NCBI RefSeq assembly: GCF_004681975.1
Contig: NZ_SMLK01000001.1
Coordinates: 1 to 64,000, forward strand
Source of the DNA: Ramlibacter humi
GTDB lineage: Bacteria > Pseudomonadota > Gammaproteobacteria > Burkholderiales > Burkholderiaceae_C
Length of the DNA stretch: 64,000 nt
Direction of reading: 5' to 3'
Shown: in pieces, positions 30,238 through 39,382 of the stretch
Layout of the letters: every line of letters begins with the position of its first letter
How positions within the stretch are numbered: position 1 is the first letter of the stretch
Notes under the pieces: model-generated
Databases searched by the model: none
What the model saw: only the letters and a program-made list of their open reading frames with translations
Told to the model about the DNA's origin: nothing
Translations under genes and position numbers: made by a program

Positions 30238-30926
30238 TCGAGCTGCGGCAAGCCGACGTGGCCATCGGCCGCGCGGCCATCCTGCATGGCCTGTCGCTGC
30301 GCGTGGCGAGCGGCGAGCGGCTGGCGCTGATCGGCGCCAACGGCAGCGGCAAGAGCACGCTGCTGCGGACGCTGCACGGCCTGCTGCCGGTGGCGGCGGG
30401 GCAACTGCAGCGCGACACGGCGATCCGGCAGGCGATGGTGTTCCAGCGGCCCTTCCTGCTGCGCACTTCGGTGGCGCGCAACCTGGCCTTGGGGCTGTGG
30501 CTGTCGGGCGTGCCCTGGCGCGAGGCGATGGGGCGTGTCGAGCCCGCACTGGCCCGCGTAGGCCTGCAAGGCGCGGCGCAGCGCAATGCGCGCCACCTGT
30601 CCGCGGGCCAGCAGCAGCGCGTGGCTTTCGCGCGCGCGTGGAGCCTGCAGCCGGACCTGCTGTTCCTCGACGAGCCCACGGCCAGCCTGGACCCGCCGGC
30701 CAAGCGCGAGGTGGAGGCGCTGATGGCCGGCTTCGCACAGGCCGGCACCACCATGGTCTTCGCCAGCCACAACCTGGGCCAGGTCAAGCGGCTGGCCACG
30801 CGCGTGGCCTACCTGGAGCAGGGGCGGCTGCTGGCCGATCTGCCGGTGGCGGAGTTCTTCGACCGCGGCCGCCTGGCTTCGGTGTCCCGCGAAGCCGACT
30901 TGTTCCTGCAGGGCGAGATGGCTTAG
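30234..30926 (+). CDS. tupC: tungstate ABC transporter ATP-binding protein
   Basis: A 230-aa ABC ATPase with Walker A GANGSGKST, Q-loop (VFQRPF), the signature LSAGQQQR, Walker B LLFLDEPTASLD and the switch His (ASHNLGQ). The start is GTG at 30234, overlapping the permease stop in GTGA, so translation is coupled. Paired with TupB it would import tungstate. The 3' end overlaps the opposite-strand 80-aa gene by 4 bp. Confidence 0.88.
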   Translation: MIELRQADVAIGRAAILHGLSLRVASGERLALIGANGSGKSTLLRTLHGLLPVAAGQLQRDTAIRQAMVFQRPFLLRTSVARNLALGLWLSGVPWREAMGRVEPALARVGLQGAAQRNARHLSAGQQQRVAFARAWSLQPDLLFLDEPTASLDPPAKREVEALMAGFAQAGTTMVFASHNLGQVKRLATRVAYLEQGRLLADLPVAEFFDRGRLASVSREADLFLQGEMA

Positions 30927-31165
30927 CGCCGGCCGCGGCGCGCGATGACCACGGACGGGTCGCGCAGCTCGCGCTGCTCGTGCAGGCGCTGGAACTCGAA
31001 GCAGGACAGCGTGATGATCGGCTCGGGGCCGAAGCGCAGGCTCACCGCGTAGTAGGGCGTCTCGCCGCCGCGCAGCGGGTGAACCGCCTGCACCTTCCAG
31101 TGCAGGCCCGCAGGATCGACATAGCGTTGGCCGGGAACGGGGACGGGAACTGCCTGCGGGGTCAT
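30923..31165 (-). CDS. hypothetical protein (80 aa)
   Basis: An 80-aa basic soluble protein with a Val/Pro-rich start and the core YVDPAGLHWKVQAVHPLRGG, followed by LRFGPEPIITLSCFEFQRL. No domain recognised; similar short proteins of unknown role are common in Comamonadaceae. The ATG at 31165 is chosen because an AGGAGC site precedes it. It converges on tupC with a 4-bp overlap. Confidence 0.65.
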   Translation of the reverse strand: MTPQAVPVPVPGQRYVDPAGLHWKVQAVHPLRGGETPYYAVSLRFGPEPIITLSCFEFQRLHEQRELRDPSVVIARRGRR

Positions 31166-31392
31166 CGATGCTCCTGTGTCCGCCATGGGTCTGCGCGGCG
31201 GTGACCGCATTAGCGCAGCGGTTTGGGAATTCCTCCCATGCAGTCGAAACCAGGCGTTAGAAATCGCCTCCGGCGAAAAGGATTCGAAGCGCCGCTTACG
31301 TCTTCGAACACGGATGTGTTGCGTCGCCCGCGCGTCGGCGCCGCCGATCCCGCGCTGCTACATTGCGCCGAACCACCGCCGAGGAGCGCCCC

Positions 31393-32367
31393 ATGAAGAC
31401 CCGCATCACCGAACTGTTCGGCATCCGCCACCCCATCATCCAGGGCGGCATGCACTTCGTCGGCTTCGCCGAGCTGGCCGCGGCGGTGTCCAACGCCGGC
31501 GGGCTGGGCATCATCACCGGCCTGACGCAGCGCACGCCGGACGACCTGGCGAAGGAGATCGCGCGCTGCCGCGCGATGACCGACCAGCCGTTCGGCGTGA
31601 ACCTCACCTTCCTGCCCGCGGTGAAGCCGCCCGACTACCCCGGCTACGTGCGCGCCATCGTCGAAGGCGGCGTGAAGATCGTCGAGACCGCCGGCAACAA
31701 CCCGCAGAAGTGGCTGCCCGCGCTGAAGGAAGCCGGCGTGAAGGTCATCCACAAGTGCACTTCGGTGCGCCACGCGCTGAAGGCCGAGGCCATCGGCTGC
31801 GACGCGGTCAGCGTCGACGGCTTCGAATGCGGTGGCCACCCGGGCGAGGACGACGTGCCCAACTTCATCCTGTTGCCGCGCGCCGCGGAAGAGCTGAAGA
31901 TCCCGTTCGTGGCCTCCGGCGGCATGGCCGACGGCCGATCGCTGGTGGCGGCGCTGGCGCTGGGCGCGGATGGCATGAACATGGGCACGCGCTTCATCGC
32001 GACGAAAGAAGCGCCGGTGCACCAGAACGTGAAGGACGCGATCGTGAAGGCCACCGAGCTGGACACCCGCCTGGTGATGCGCCCGCTGCGCAACACCGAG
32101 CGCGTGCTGGACAACGCCGCCACGCGCCGCCTGCTGGAAAAGGAAAAGGACCTCGGCGCCTCGGTGAAGTTCGAGGACATCCTCGGCGAGGTGGCGGGCG
32201 TCTACCCGAAGATCATGCAGCAGGGCGACATGGACGCCGGCGTCTGGTCGTGCGGCATGGTGGCCGGCCTGGTGCGCGACGTGCCCAGCTGCCAGGAACT
32301 GATCGATCGCATCATGGCCGAGGCCGAGTCGCTGATCCGCGACCGGCTGGCGCGGGCTCTGGGATAG
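31393..32367 (+). CDS. nitronate monooxygenase (2-nitropropane dioxygenase family)
   Basis: A 324-aa FMN enzyme with a TIM-barrel fold. Family marks are PIIQGGMHFVGFAELAAAVSNAGGLG near the N-terminus (residues 13 to 38), SVDGFECGGHPGED around residue 140 with the conserved His, and the phosphate-binding ASGGMADG and GADGMNMGTRF segments. It would oxidise toxic nitronates or act as an FMN-dependent enoyl reductase-like protein. A GAGGAGC site precedes the ATG at 31393. Its stop is followed after 9 bp by a family B palindrome. Confidence 0.88.
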   Translation: MKTRITELFGIRHPIIQGGMHFVGFAELAAAVSNAGGLGIITGLTQRTPDDLAKEIARCRAMTDQPFGVNLTFLPAVKPPDYPGYVRAIVEGGVKIVETAGNNPQKWLPALKEAGVKVIHKCTSVRHALKAEAIGCDAVSVDGFECGGHPGEDDVPNFILLPRAAEELKIPFVASGGMADGRSLVAALALGADGMNMGTRFIATKEAPVHQNVKDAIVKATELDTRLVMRPLRNTERVLDNAATRRLLEKEKDLGASVKFEDILGEVAGVYPKIMQQGDMDAGVWSCGMVAGLVRDVPSCQELIDRIMAEAESLIRDRLARALG

Positions 32368-32376
32368 GGACCGAAA

Positions 32377-32503
32377 GCGGACTCCCTTGCGCAGAGGTCG
32401 CAGAGCTAGCGCGGAGAACGCAGAGCAAGCAAGGAAAACCCTTCAATGGTTTTCCTCCGCGGTCTCCGCGTCACCTCTGGGAACTCTGCGTCAGGGTGTC
32501 CGC
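32377..32503. repeat. CGCAGAG-heptamer palindrome (family B, copy 1)
   Basis: A 127-bp imperfect palindrome beginning GCGGACTCCCTTGCGCAGAGG and ending GGGTGTCCGC. Each arm is made of tandem CGCAGAG-type heptamers. It lies 9 bp after the nitronate monooxygenase stop and 12 bp from the Nudix stop on the other strand, so it could serve both converging transcripts. This copy is the most diverged. Confidence 0.85.
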
Positions 32504-32515
32504 TTCCTGCCGCCC

Positions 32516-33175
32516 TCAACGCCGCGCGAACACCGGCTGGTCGAAGTGCGCCACGCGCGTGCTTCGGCCCGCGATGCACACCTCGCGGAACTGGTACAGC
32601 ACTGCCGCCGTGGGCGCCGCGATCCAGTGGCGCCCCACGGGCATGCGCAGGATCTGACGGCCGGGTTCGTCGGAGGGTTCCAGCAACGGCGCATCTTCGC
32701 GCATGAATTCGCGCACGCGCAGCCGGTGAACGCTGCCGACTTCGGCGGCGTTCGGGAACAGGTCCGTGGCCGTGCCGGCCCAGGCGACGATGGGCGTGAT
32801 GACGAAGCCGGATCGCGTCACGTAGTCGTCCAGCCGGCCGAGGATGTCCTCGGGCTCGAGCACCAGGCCCACTTCCTCGCGCAACTCACGCAAGGCCGCC
32901 GCTTCCGGCGTCTCGCCTTCGTCCAGGCGGCCGCCAGGCAGCGCCCATTGGCCGGAGTGGCGCGACATCGTGGCCGCGCGGCGCGTGAGCAGGATGGCCG
33001 CTTCGCGGCTCCACTGCGCCGGCGCTTCCAGGCCGTGGACCGCCGTGCCCAGGCCTTCTTCCATCAGGGCGACGACGACGGCAGCGGCGTGGTGCGCGCC
33101 CGCCGCGGCGTACTGCACTTCGAACGACTGCAGGCGCGAATGAACGGCCGCGTGCAGGGCCTGGTCCAGCTGCAT
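32516..33175 (-). CDS. Nudix hydrolase, CoA pyrophosphatase-like
   Basis: A 219-aa Nudix protein. The Nudix box G-x5-E-x7-REVREE-type is seen as GRLDEGETPEAAALRELREE (about residues 82-101), and the upstream RRAATMSRHSGQWALPGG block is the UPF0035 mark of CoA/NADH pyrophosphatases (NudL type). It would hydrolyse CoA or related dinucleotides in the cytosol. Its start ATG at 33175 is 5 bp after the galactarate dehydratase stop, so it is cotranscribed. Confidence 0.88.
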   Translation of the reverse strand: MQLDQALHAAVHSRLQSFEVQYAAAGAHHAAAVVVALMEEGLGTAVHGLEAPAQWSREAAILLTRRAATMSRHSGQWALPGGRLDEGETPEAAALRELREEVGLVLEPEDILGRLDDYVTRSGFVITPIVAWAGTATDLFPNAAEVGSVHRLRVREFMREDAPLLEPSDEPGRQILRMPVGRHWIAAPTAAVLYQFREVCIAGRSTRVAHFDQPVFARR

Positions 33176-33180
33176 CGTGC

Positions 33181-34743
33181 TCAGGTCACCGGCGCCGGGT
33201 TGAAAAGCACCAGCGCGTTGTGCAGCTTCCACTGCTCGGCCCAGGTGCGCTTGCGGCCGCTGGCCACGTCGAGCATCAGGCGGAACATCTCCCAGCCGAC
33301 GTCCTCGATGGTGGCTTCGCCGTCGGCGATCTTGCCGGCGTTGATGTCCATCAGGTCGTGCCAGCGGCGGGCCAGGTCGGTGCGCGTGGCGACCTTGATG
33401 ACCGGCACTTCCGCCAGGCCGTAGGGCGTGCCGCGGCCGGTGGTGAACACGTGCAGGTTCATGCCGGCGGCCAGCTGCAGCGTGCCGCAGATGAAGTCGC
33501 TGGCCGGCGTGGCGGCGTAGGTCAGGCCGCGCGTCCGCAGTTTCTCGCCGGGCGACAGCACGCCGGTGATGGGCGCGCTGCCCGACTTGACGATGGAGCC
33601 CATCGCCTTCTCGACGATGTTCGAAAGACCGCCCTTCTTGTTGCCGGGCGTGGTGTTGGCGCTGCGGTCCACCGCGCCGCGCTGCAGGTAGGCGTCGTAC
33701 CAGCCCATCTCGCGGATCATGGCCTGCGCGATCTCGGGCGTGGCCGCGCGCGAGGTGAGCTGGTCCACGCCGTCGCGCACCTCGGTGGTTTCGGAGAACA
33801 TCACGCTGGCGCCGGCGCGCACCAGCAGGTCGGCGCAGAAGCCGACGGCGGGGTTGGCCGTCACGCCGGAGAAAGCGTCGCTGCCGCCGCACTGCACGCC
33901 GACCACCAGTTCGCTGGCCGGCACGGTTTCGCGGCGGCGCGCGTTCAGGCGTTCGAGGTGCTGCTGCGCCTGCTTCATGATCGACTCGACCATGGACATG
34001 AAGCCCACGTGCTGTTCGTCCTGCAGGCACACGACGTCCAGGCCGGCGTCGCGTTCGTCTTTCAGCGGGATGCTGCCGGGCGGCAGCAGGCGTTCGGGCT
34101 GCAGTTTTTCGCAGCCCAGGCTGACGACCATCACTTCGCCGCCGAAGTTGGGGTTGAGCGCCAGGTTGCGCAGCGTGCGGATGGGGATGACCGCGTCGGG
34201 CGCGTCGATGGCCACGCCGCAGCCGTAGCCATGCTCCAGCGCCACGACGTCGTCGACGTTGGGGTAGCGCGGCAGCAGTTCGGCCTTGATGCGCTGCACG
34301 GCGAAGTCGGTGACGCCGGCCACGCATTGCACGGTCTGGGTGATGGCCAGGATGTTGCGCGTGCCCACGGAGCCGTCGGCATTGCGGTAGCCCTCGAAGG
34401 TGTAGCCCTCCAAGGGCGGCAGCGGTTCGCGGCGTGCGTTGGCGATGGGCAGGCGGTCGTCCAGCTCGCGCGCTTCGGGCATGCGAAGCAGGCGCTCGTG
34501 CACCCAGCTGCCGGCGGGGATGTCTTTCAGTGCGTAGCCGATGGGGACGTTGTAGCGCAGCACGGCAGTGCCTTCGGGCAGGTCGACGAGCGCGACCTTG
34601 TGGCCTTGGGGGACCTTGTCTTTCAGTCCGAGTCCCGACGCCAGCACGGTGCCCGCCGGCAAGCCGCCGTCGTTGGCGACGATGGCCACGTTGTCGGCGG
34701 GGTGCATGCGGATGGTGTGGGGAGGGCGGGGGGCGATGTCCAT
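33181..34743 (-). CDS. garD: galactarate dehydratase
   Basis: A 520-aa UxaA/GarD dehydratase that converts galactarate to 5-keto-4-deoxy-glucarate. The N-terminal SAF domain (about 10-100, with [17 protein letters not shown] and [15 protein letters not shown]) precedes the catalytic part with [48 protein letters not shown] and [13 protein letters not shown]. These blocks follow E. coli GarD closely; altronate dehydratase is less likely given the SAF-type N-terminus and length. The ATG at 34743 is used because upstream sequence is low-complexity. It is cotranscribed with a Nudix gene; the rest of the galactarate pathway is not nearby. Confidence 0.9.
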   Translation of the reverse strand: MDIAPRPPHTIRMHPADNVAIVANDGGLPAGTVLASGLGLKDKVPQGHKVALVDLPEGTAVLRYNVPIGYALKDIPAGSWVHERLLRMPEARELDDRLPIANARREPLPPLEGYTFEGYRNADGSVGTRNILAITQTVQCVAGVTDFAVQRIKAELLPRYPNVDDVVALEHGYGCGVAIDAPDAVIPIRTLRNLALNPNFGGEVMVVSLGCEKLQPERLLPPGSIPLKDERDAGLDVVCLQDEQHVGFMSMVESIMKQAQQHLERLNARRRETVPASELVVGVQCGGSDAFSGVTANPAVGFCADLLVRAGASVMFSETTEVRDGVDQLTSRAATPEIAQAMIREMGWYDAYLQRGAVDRSANTTPGNKKGGLSNIVEKAMGSIVKSGSAPITGVLSPGEKLRTRGLTYAATPASDFICGTLQLAAGMNLHVFTTGRGTPYGLAEVPVIKVATRTDLARRWHDLMDINAGKIADGEATIEDVGWEMFRLMLDVASGRKRTWAEQWKLHNALVLFNPAPVT

Positions 34744-34915
34744 GGTTGCTGGCGCTCTGCTGCTGGGAATGATTGTCGCGCAGCCTTGGTGGGGGGCGGG
34801 GGCGGGGGGCGCGTGGCGCGGGTGCGGGTGCGGTGGCTCTGCGGGCGCGGCGGGTGGCGCCCGGCGCGGCCTCATGCTCCAGCGGCCGTGCTTCGCTGGC
34901 GCTCGCACAGGCTTC

Positions 34916-35059
34916 CCGCCGAATTGGCCGAACCCGGGACGGCCGGCGCAACTCGTCGACGCGCTACGCGCGTCACTCAGACACTCGCCGGAGCTAGTTG
35001 GACAGTCGCATCGCGCGCTGTCGCGCGCGATGCTGTCCCGGGTTCGGCCAATTCGGCGG
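34916..35059. repeat. 144-bp composite inverted repeat
   Basis: A 25-bp arm at 34916-34940 is the exact reverse complement of 35035-35059. Between them, 94 bp away, sits a second hairpin with an 11-bp perfect stem (35008-35018 with 35023-35033) and loop TGTC. The outer sequence contains AATTGGCCGAACCCGGG. Both strands could fold into a cruciform. Confidence 0.85.
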
Positions 35060-35160
35060 CGCTTCCAAAATCGGCCGCGCCAGGCGCCACCCGCCGCGCT
35101 GGGACCAGCGTGCGGATTCAAAGAAGGTATTGCACCTGCAGCGCGCAGCCCCTCAACGGC

Positions 35161-35248
35161 GTCATTCCCGCGAAGGCGGGAATCCATCGCTTCCACTACG
35201 GCCGTTGAATGCGGACGCCATGGATTCCCGCCTTCGCGGGAATGACGC
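35161..35248. repeat. REP-type repeat pair (family A, copy 5)
   Basis: GTCATTCCCGCGAAGGCGGG on the left and CCGCCTTCGCGGGAATGACG on the right form a head-to-head pair upstream of the RidA gene's terminator side. Confidence 0.8.
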
Positions 35249-35317
35249 CATTTGGAACCCGCGCACTGGTTCCATGCGCCAGGCCGGGCACCGCCTGGCG
35301 CGCCGCTCCATGAGCCT

Positions 35318-35770
35318 TCAGACTTCCGCGATCAGCTCGATCTCCACGCAGGCCCCCAGCGGAATCTGCGCCACGCCGAACGCGCTGCGCGCATGCGCGC
35401 CCGAATCCCCGAACACCTGCCCGAACAGCTCGCTCGCCCCGTTCGTCACCAGGTGCTGCTCCGTGTAGTCGGATGCGGAATTTACCAGGCTCATCAGCTT
35501 GACGATGCGCTTGACCTTGCCCAGGTCGCCCACGGCGGCGTGCAGCGTGCCCATCAGGTCGATGGCGATGGACCGCGCGGCGGCCTTGCCTTCCTCGGTG
35601 CCCATGGTCTTGCCCAGCTGGCCGACCCAGGGCTTGCCGTCGCGCTTGGCGATGTGGCCCGACACGAACACCAGGTTGCCGGTGCGCACGAAAGGCACGT
35701 AGGCGGCGGCCGGGATGGCCACGGGCGGCAGTTCGATGCCCAGTTGCTTCAGCTTGTCGTAGACGCTCAT
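35318..35770 (-). CDS. RidA family protein (YjgF/YER057c/UK114)
   Basis: A 150-aa RidA-superfamily protein that is expected to hydrolyse reactive enamine/imine intermediates or a related small metabolite. The conserved [14 protein letters not shown] near residues 34-47, [18 protein letters not shown] and the C-terminal [19 protein letters not shown] (Arg128 being the carboxylate-binding residue) are seen. The start ATG at 35770 gives the expected longer-subfamily length. Confidence 0.88.
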   Translation of the reverse strand: MSVYDKLKQLGIELPPVAIPAAAYVPFVRTGNLVFVSGHIAKRDGKPWVGQLGKTMGTEEGKAAARSIAIDLMGTLHAAVGDLGKVKRIVKLMSLVNSASDYTEQHLVTNGASELFGQVFGDSGAHARSAFGVAQIPLGACVEIELIAEV

Positions 35771-35811
35771 CGTTGCTCCAGGTTCATGTGGGCCGAAAAG
35801 GCGGCATTGTG

Positions 35812-36717
35812 TCACTGGGCCAGGGCAGCCGCTTCCTCCCGCGCCGGCGCGACCGTCACCGCGACGTGCAGCGTGTGGTGCCCGCCGCCGTGGATGACGC
35901 CGCGCATCGGCGAAACGTCGGAGTAGTCGCGGCCGATGGCCAGGCGCACGTAGTCTTCGCCCGCGACGCGGTCGTTGGTGGGGTCCAGCTCGATCCATTG
36001 CCCGCGCCCGCCGTCGGCCGGCAGGTACACGGAAGCCCACGCGTGCGACGCGTCGCTGCCCACCAGCCGCGCCTGTCCCGGCGGCGGCTCGGTCAGCAGG
36101 TAGCCGCTGACGTAGCGCGCCGGCAACCCCAGGCTGCGCAGGCAACCCAGCATCACGTGCGCGAAGTCCTGGCACACCCCCTTGCGCAGCGCCAGCGCTT
36201 CCAGTGCGGGGGTGCTGGCGTCGGTGGCTTGCGAGACGTAGGCGAAGTCTTCGTGGATGCGGTGCGCCAGTTCGCGCGCCGCATCCACCAGGGGCCGCCG
36301 GGGCGTGAAGCTGGCGCGCGCGTAGGCCGCGAGATCGGCGTGCCGCTGCACGTAAGGCGACGCGAACAGGAACTCGGCCGCGGGGTCGTATTCCGCGCTG
36401 CGGTGATAGCGCAACCGCTCCCGCGCATCCTCCCAGGCCAGGCTGGTGGCGGGCAGCTCGTGCGCGCTGGTGGACACGACGCTCTCGGCCACCACGCGCA
36501 GGTGTTCATGCGCGGCCTGCAGGCCGAAGAAGCAGCGCGTGTTGCCGAAGGCGTCCTGCGATTCGCTCCACTGCACCGGCTCGGGCTCGATGCCCAGGCT
36601 GTGGCGCAGCAGCCGCTGGCCGTCGCGGTCCTGCGGGCGCAGGTGCGCCATGTGCTGCGCGGTGCGCACCGCGGGCGAGTAGTCGTACGCGGTCTCGTGA
36701 ACCACTTGCAGCAGCAC
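35812..36717 (-). CDS. transglutaminase-like cysteine protease family protein
   Basis: A 301-aa protein with a bacterial transglutaminase N-terminal beta domain (about 1-95) and a core with the Cys182-His225-Asp245 triad (GVCQDFAH, SHAWASV, LDPTND). The start is GTG at 36717; the domain begins immediately after it (LLQVVHETAYDYS), which decides the start. It follows the ATP-grasp/alpha-E gene by 3 bp. This trio of domains is a conserved neighbourhood described as a putative peptide-ligase/peptidase system; the product is unknown. Confidence 0.9.
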   Translation of the reverse strand: MLLQVVHETAYDYSPAVRTAQHMAHLRPQDRDGQRLLRHSLGIEPEPVQWSESQDAFGNTRCFFGLQAAHEHLRVVAESVVSTSAHELPATSLAWEDARERLRYHRSAEYDPAAEFLFASPYVQRHADLAAYARASFTPRRPLVDAARELAHRIHEDFAYVSQATDASTPALEALALRKGVCQDFAHVMLGCLRSLGLPARYVSGYLLTEPPPGQARLVGSDASHAWASVYLPADGGRGQWIELDPTNDRVAGEDYVRLAIGRDYSDVSPMRGVIHGGGHHTLHVAVTVAPAREEAAALAQ

Positions 36718-36720
36718 GGC

Positions 36721-39291
36721 TCAGGCTCCCACGCTCAGGCGCGAATCGCCGGAGTGGCTGAAGTAGCGCGCGCCCAGCGAATCGGACAACTGCCACGCGG
36801 CATGGCCGCACTGGTGCAGCAGCTCGATCAGCGCGCCGTACCGGCCCGAAGCGTCGCGCGACCCCAGCGCTTCCAGCGACCAGGCCTGGGGGTCGGGGAT
36901 GGCCAGCGCGACGTCGGGCATCTGGCCCGGCGCGCTGCCTTCCAGCTTCGCCAGGCGGCCCCGCAGCGTCTTCGTCACCCACGCCAGCGAGCGCGGGTTG
37001 TCCTGGTCCATCACCAGCAGGTCCAGCAGCGCCGGGATGTCGTGCCGCTGCTGGTACTGCGCGTGGAAAGTGATGGTGCTGTCGAACAGCGCCACGATGG
37101 CTTCGAAGCCGCCTTCGTGCTGCACCGCGCCGGTCTCGAAGCCCGTCGCGAGCGCGGACGACAGGAAGCCGAGCCGTTCCAGATGCCGGCCGGTGGACAG
37201 CAGCCGCCAGCCGTCGTCGCGCGTCATGCGGTCGGTCTGCGCGCCGGTCATCGCGGCCGTGTGGCCGGACAGCTTCTCCAGCACGCGCAGCGCTTCCACC
37301 GACGAGTATTCGCCGTCCGCCGATCCCCGCTCGCAGGCGTGGATGAATTCTTCCTGCGCCCTAACGATCAGGTTCCAGTGCTCCTGCGAAAGCCGGTCGC
37401 GCACCGCGGCGGCGGCGCTGCGCAGCGCGCGAAGGTTGAAGCCCACGCTGGTGGCGTGCTCCGTGTCGGCCAGCGCGGCCACCAGCGAGCGCTCGAACAC
37501 GCGGCGCGACGCGGCCGGCGAAGGCACGTTGGGCAGCACCAGCCCGTGCTCGTCGGCCAGCTCGCCCAGCCACGCCAGCAGCGGGGCCGAGGTCTGCTCC
37601 TCGCCGTTCAGGCATTGCAGCGTCAGGCGCGCCAGGCGCGACGTGTTCTCGGCGCGCTCGGTGTAGCGGCCCAGCCAGAACAGGTTCTCGGCCGCGCGGC
37701 TGGTGACGGTGCGCGTACGGTGCGCCGTGTCGCTCACGTCGTGCCGCAGCAGGCTGGTGGGGTCGACTTCGCCGCGCGTCATCACCCACGTGTCGGCCGA
37801 GCTGCCGCCGCGCTGCATGGAAGCGATCTCCAGCGTGCCGCCCGCGATGCGCGTCAGCCCGCCCGGCAGCACGCGCCACGACTGCGGGCCGTCGGACACC
37901 GCGAACACGCGCAGGATGACCGAGCGCGGCGTCAGCCGGCCGTCCTTCCACGTCGGCATCTGCGACAGCGGCTGGTACGCCTGCACGGTGTGCTCGTCCG
38001 GTTCGCGCACGATGCGGCCGGCCCATTCGTCCAGCTCGCGGCGCGACAGGTAGCGGCCCAGCACCGCGCCCGCGCCGGCGCCGCCGTAGGTGTTCTTCAG
38101 CACGCCCGACGCGAGCTGCGGCAGCACCGCGTCCAGCGCGGCGCGTTCGCCGCACCACCAGGTGGGGATGGAAGGCAGCTCCAGTTCCTGCCCGAGCAGC
38201 TCGCGCGACAGCGCGGGCAGGAAGCCGAGCAGGGCGGTGGATTCCAGGAAGCCCGAACCGGGCGCGTTGGCGACGAGCACGTTGCCCGCGCGGATGGCCT
38301 GCAGCAGCCCGGGCACGCCCAGCCGCGAATCGGAGCGCAGCTCCAGCGGGTCGAGGAACTCGTCGTCCATGCGCTTGAGCAGGCCATGCACCGGTTCCAG
38401 GCCGCGCAACGTCTTCAGGTACAGGCGCTGGTCGCGCACGGTGAGGTCGCTGCCTTCCACCAGCGTCAGGCCCAGGTAGCGCGCCAGGTACGCGTGCTCG
38501 AAGTAGGTCTCGTTGTAGGGGCCCGGCGTGAGCAGCGCGATGCGCGAGTCTTCGCCCGCCGGCGACATGGCGCGCAGGCCGTCGAACAGCGCGCGGTACG
38601 TGGCCGCCAGCCGCTGCACTTTCAGCGCGCCGAAGGCTTCGGGGAACAGGCGCGAGATGATCAGCCGGTTTTCCAGCAGGTAACCCAGGCCCGAAGGCGC
38701 CTGCGTGCGCTGCGACACCACCCACCAGTGGCCTTGCGGGTCGCGCGCCAGGTCGAAAGCTGCGATGTGCAGGTAGGTGTCGCCCGCCGGGGTGACGCCA
38801 TGCATCGGGCGCAGGTAGCCGGGGTGGCCCTGCACCAGCGCGGGCGGCAGCAGGTTGCGCGCCAGCACCTGCTGCGGGCCGTAGACGTCGGCCAGGATGC
38901 TGTCCAGCAGCTTCACCCGCTGCAGCACGCCGCGCTCGATGCCCTGCCAGGCTTCGGGTGTGAGGATCAGCGGGAAGAGGTCCAGCGACCAGGGGCGCTG
39001 CGGGCCGTCGTCGTCGGCGTAGACGTTGTAGGTGATGCCGTTGTCGCGCACCTGGCGGGCCAGGTTGCGCAGTCGGTGGTCCAGGTCGCCGAAGCCACCG
39101 GCGCCCAAGTGCCCGAAGAAGCCGGCCCAATGCGGCGAGATGTCCGGCCCGCGCGGACCGTCGGGCAGCGCCGCGGCGGCGCGCAGCTCGTCGAAGTGGC
39201 CCGTGGCCGCCCAGGGCGCCAGGGCGGCGGCCAGCCGCGCCGGGCTTTCCTCGGCGGCGCCGCCGAACAGCGAATCGATGGGCGTTTCCAC
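36721..39291 (-). CDS. circularly permuted ATP-grasp protein fused to alpha-E domain
   Basis: An 856-aa fusion. Residues about 30-470 form a circularly permuted ATP-grasp type 2 domain (DUF404/DUF407) with TPGPYNETYFEHAYLAR, VEGSDLTVRDQRLYLKTL and GGAGAGAVLGRYLS; residues about 530-840 form an alpha-E domain (DUF403) with SRAAENLFWLGRYTERAEN. In many genomes these are separate genes. Together with the adjacent transglutaminase they are thought to make and trim a short peptide. The GTG start at 39291 is chosen because sequence further out is not conserved-looking; the start is uncertain. Confidence 0.85.
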   Translation of the reverse strand: METPIDSLFGGAAEESPARLAAALAPWAATGHFDELRAAAALPDGPRGPDISPHWAGFFGHLGAGGFGDLDHRLRNLARQVRDNGITYNVYADDDGPQRPWSLDLFPLILTPEAWQGIERGVLQRVKLLDSILADVYGPQQVLARNLLPPALVQGHPGYLRPMHGVTPAGDTYLHIAAFDLARDPQGHWWVVSQRTQAPSGLGYLLENRLIISRLFPEAFGALKVQRLAATYRALFDGLRAMSPAGEDSRIALLTPGPYNETYFEHAYLARYLGLTLVEGSDLTVRDQRLYLKTLRGLEPVHGLLKRMDDEFLDPLELRSDSRLGVPGLLQAIRAGNVLVANAPGSGFLESTALLGFLPALSRELLGQELELPSIPTWWCGERAALDAVLPQLASGVLKNTYGGAGAGAVLGRYLSRRELDEWAGRIVREPDEHTVQAYQPLSQMPTWKDGRLTPRSVILRVFAVSDGPQSWRVLPGGLTRIAGGTLEIASMQRGGSSADTWVMTRGEVDPTSLLRHDVSDTAHRTRTVTSRAAENLFWLGRYTERAENTSRLARLTLQCLNGEEQTSAPLLAWLGELADEHGLVLPNVPSPAASRRVFERSLVAALADTEHATSVGFNLRALRSAAAAVRDRLSQEHWNLIVRAQEEFIHACERGSADGEYSSVEALRVLEKLSGHTAAMTGAQTDRMTRDDGWRLLSTGRHLERLGFLSSALATGFETGAVQHEGGFEAIVALFDSTITFHAQYQQRHDIPALLDLLVMDQDNPRSLAWVTKTLRGRLAKLEGSAPGQMPDVALAIPDPQAWSLEALGSRDASGRYGALIELLHQCGHAAWQLSDSLGARYFSHSGDSRLSVGA

Positions 39292-39382
39292 GTCGCCGGG
39301 ATTGTCCCACCCCGCGCGGCGAACGCATCCGTGGGCTGTTGTGCGACGGAGACGCGCGTGGCGATGCGTCCCGCGCCGGCCG

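Larger units (their letters stand above)
34744..35317. other. gene-free stretch with large inverted repeat
   Basis: A 574-bp gap with no convincing gene on either strand. The left part (34780-34870) is a G-rich, strand-biased low-complexity tract. The middle holds a 25-bp exact inverted repeat with a nested hairpin (listed separately), and the right end contains REP copies. Promoters for garD may lie at its left edge but no clear hexamers were found. Confidence 0.7.
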
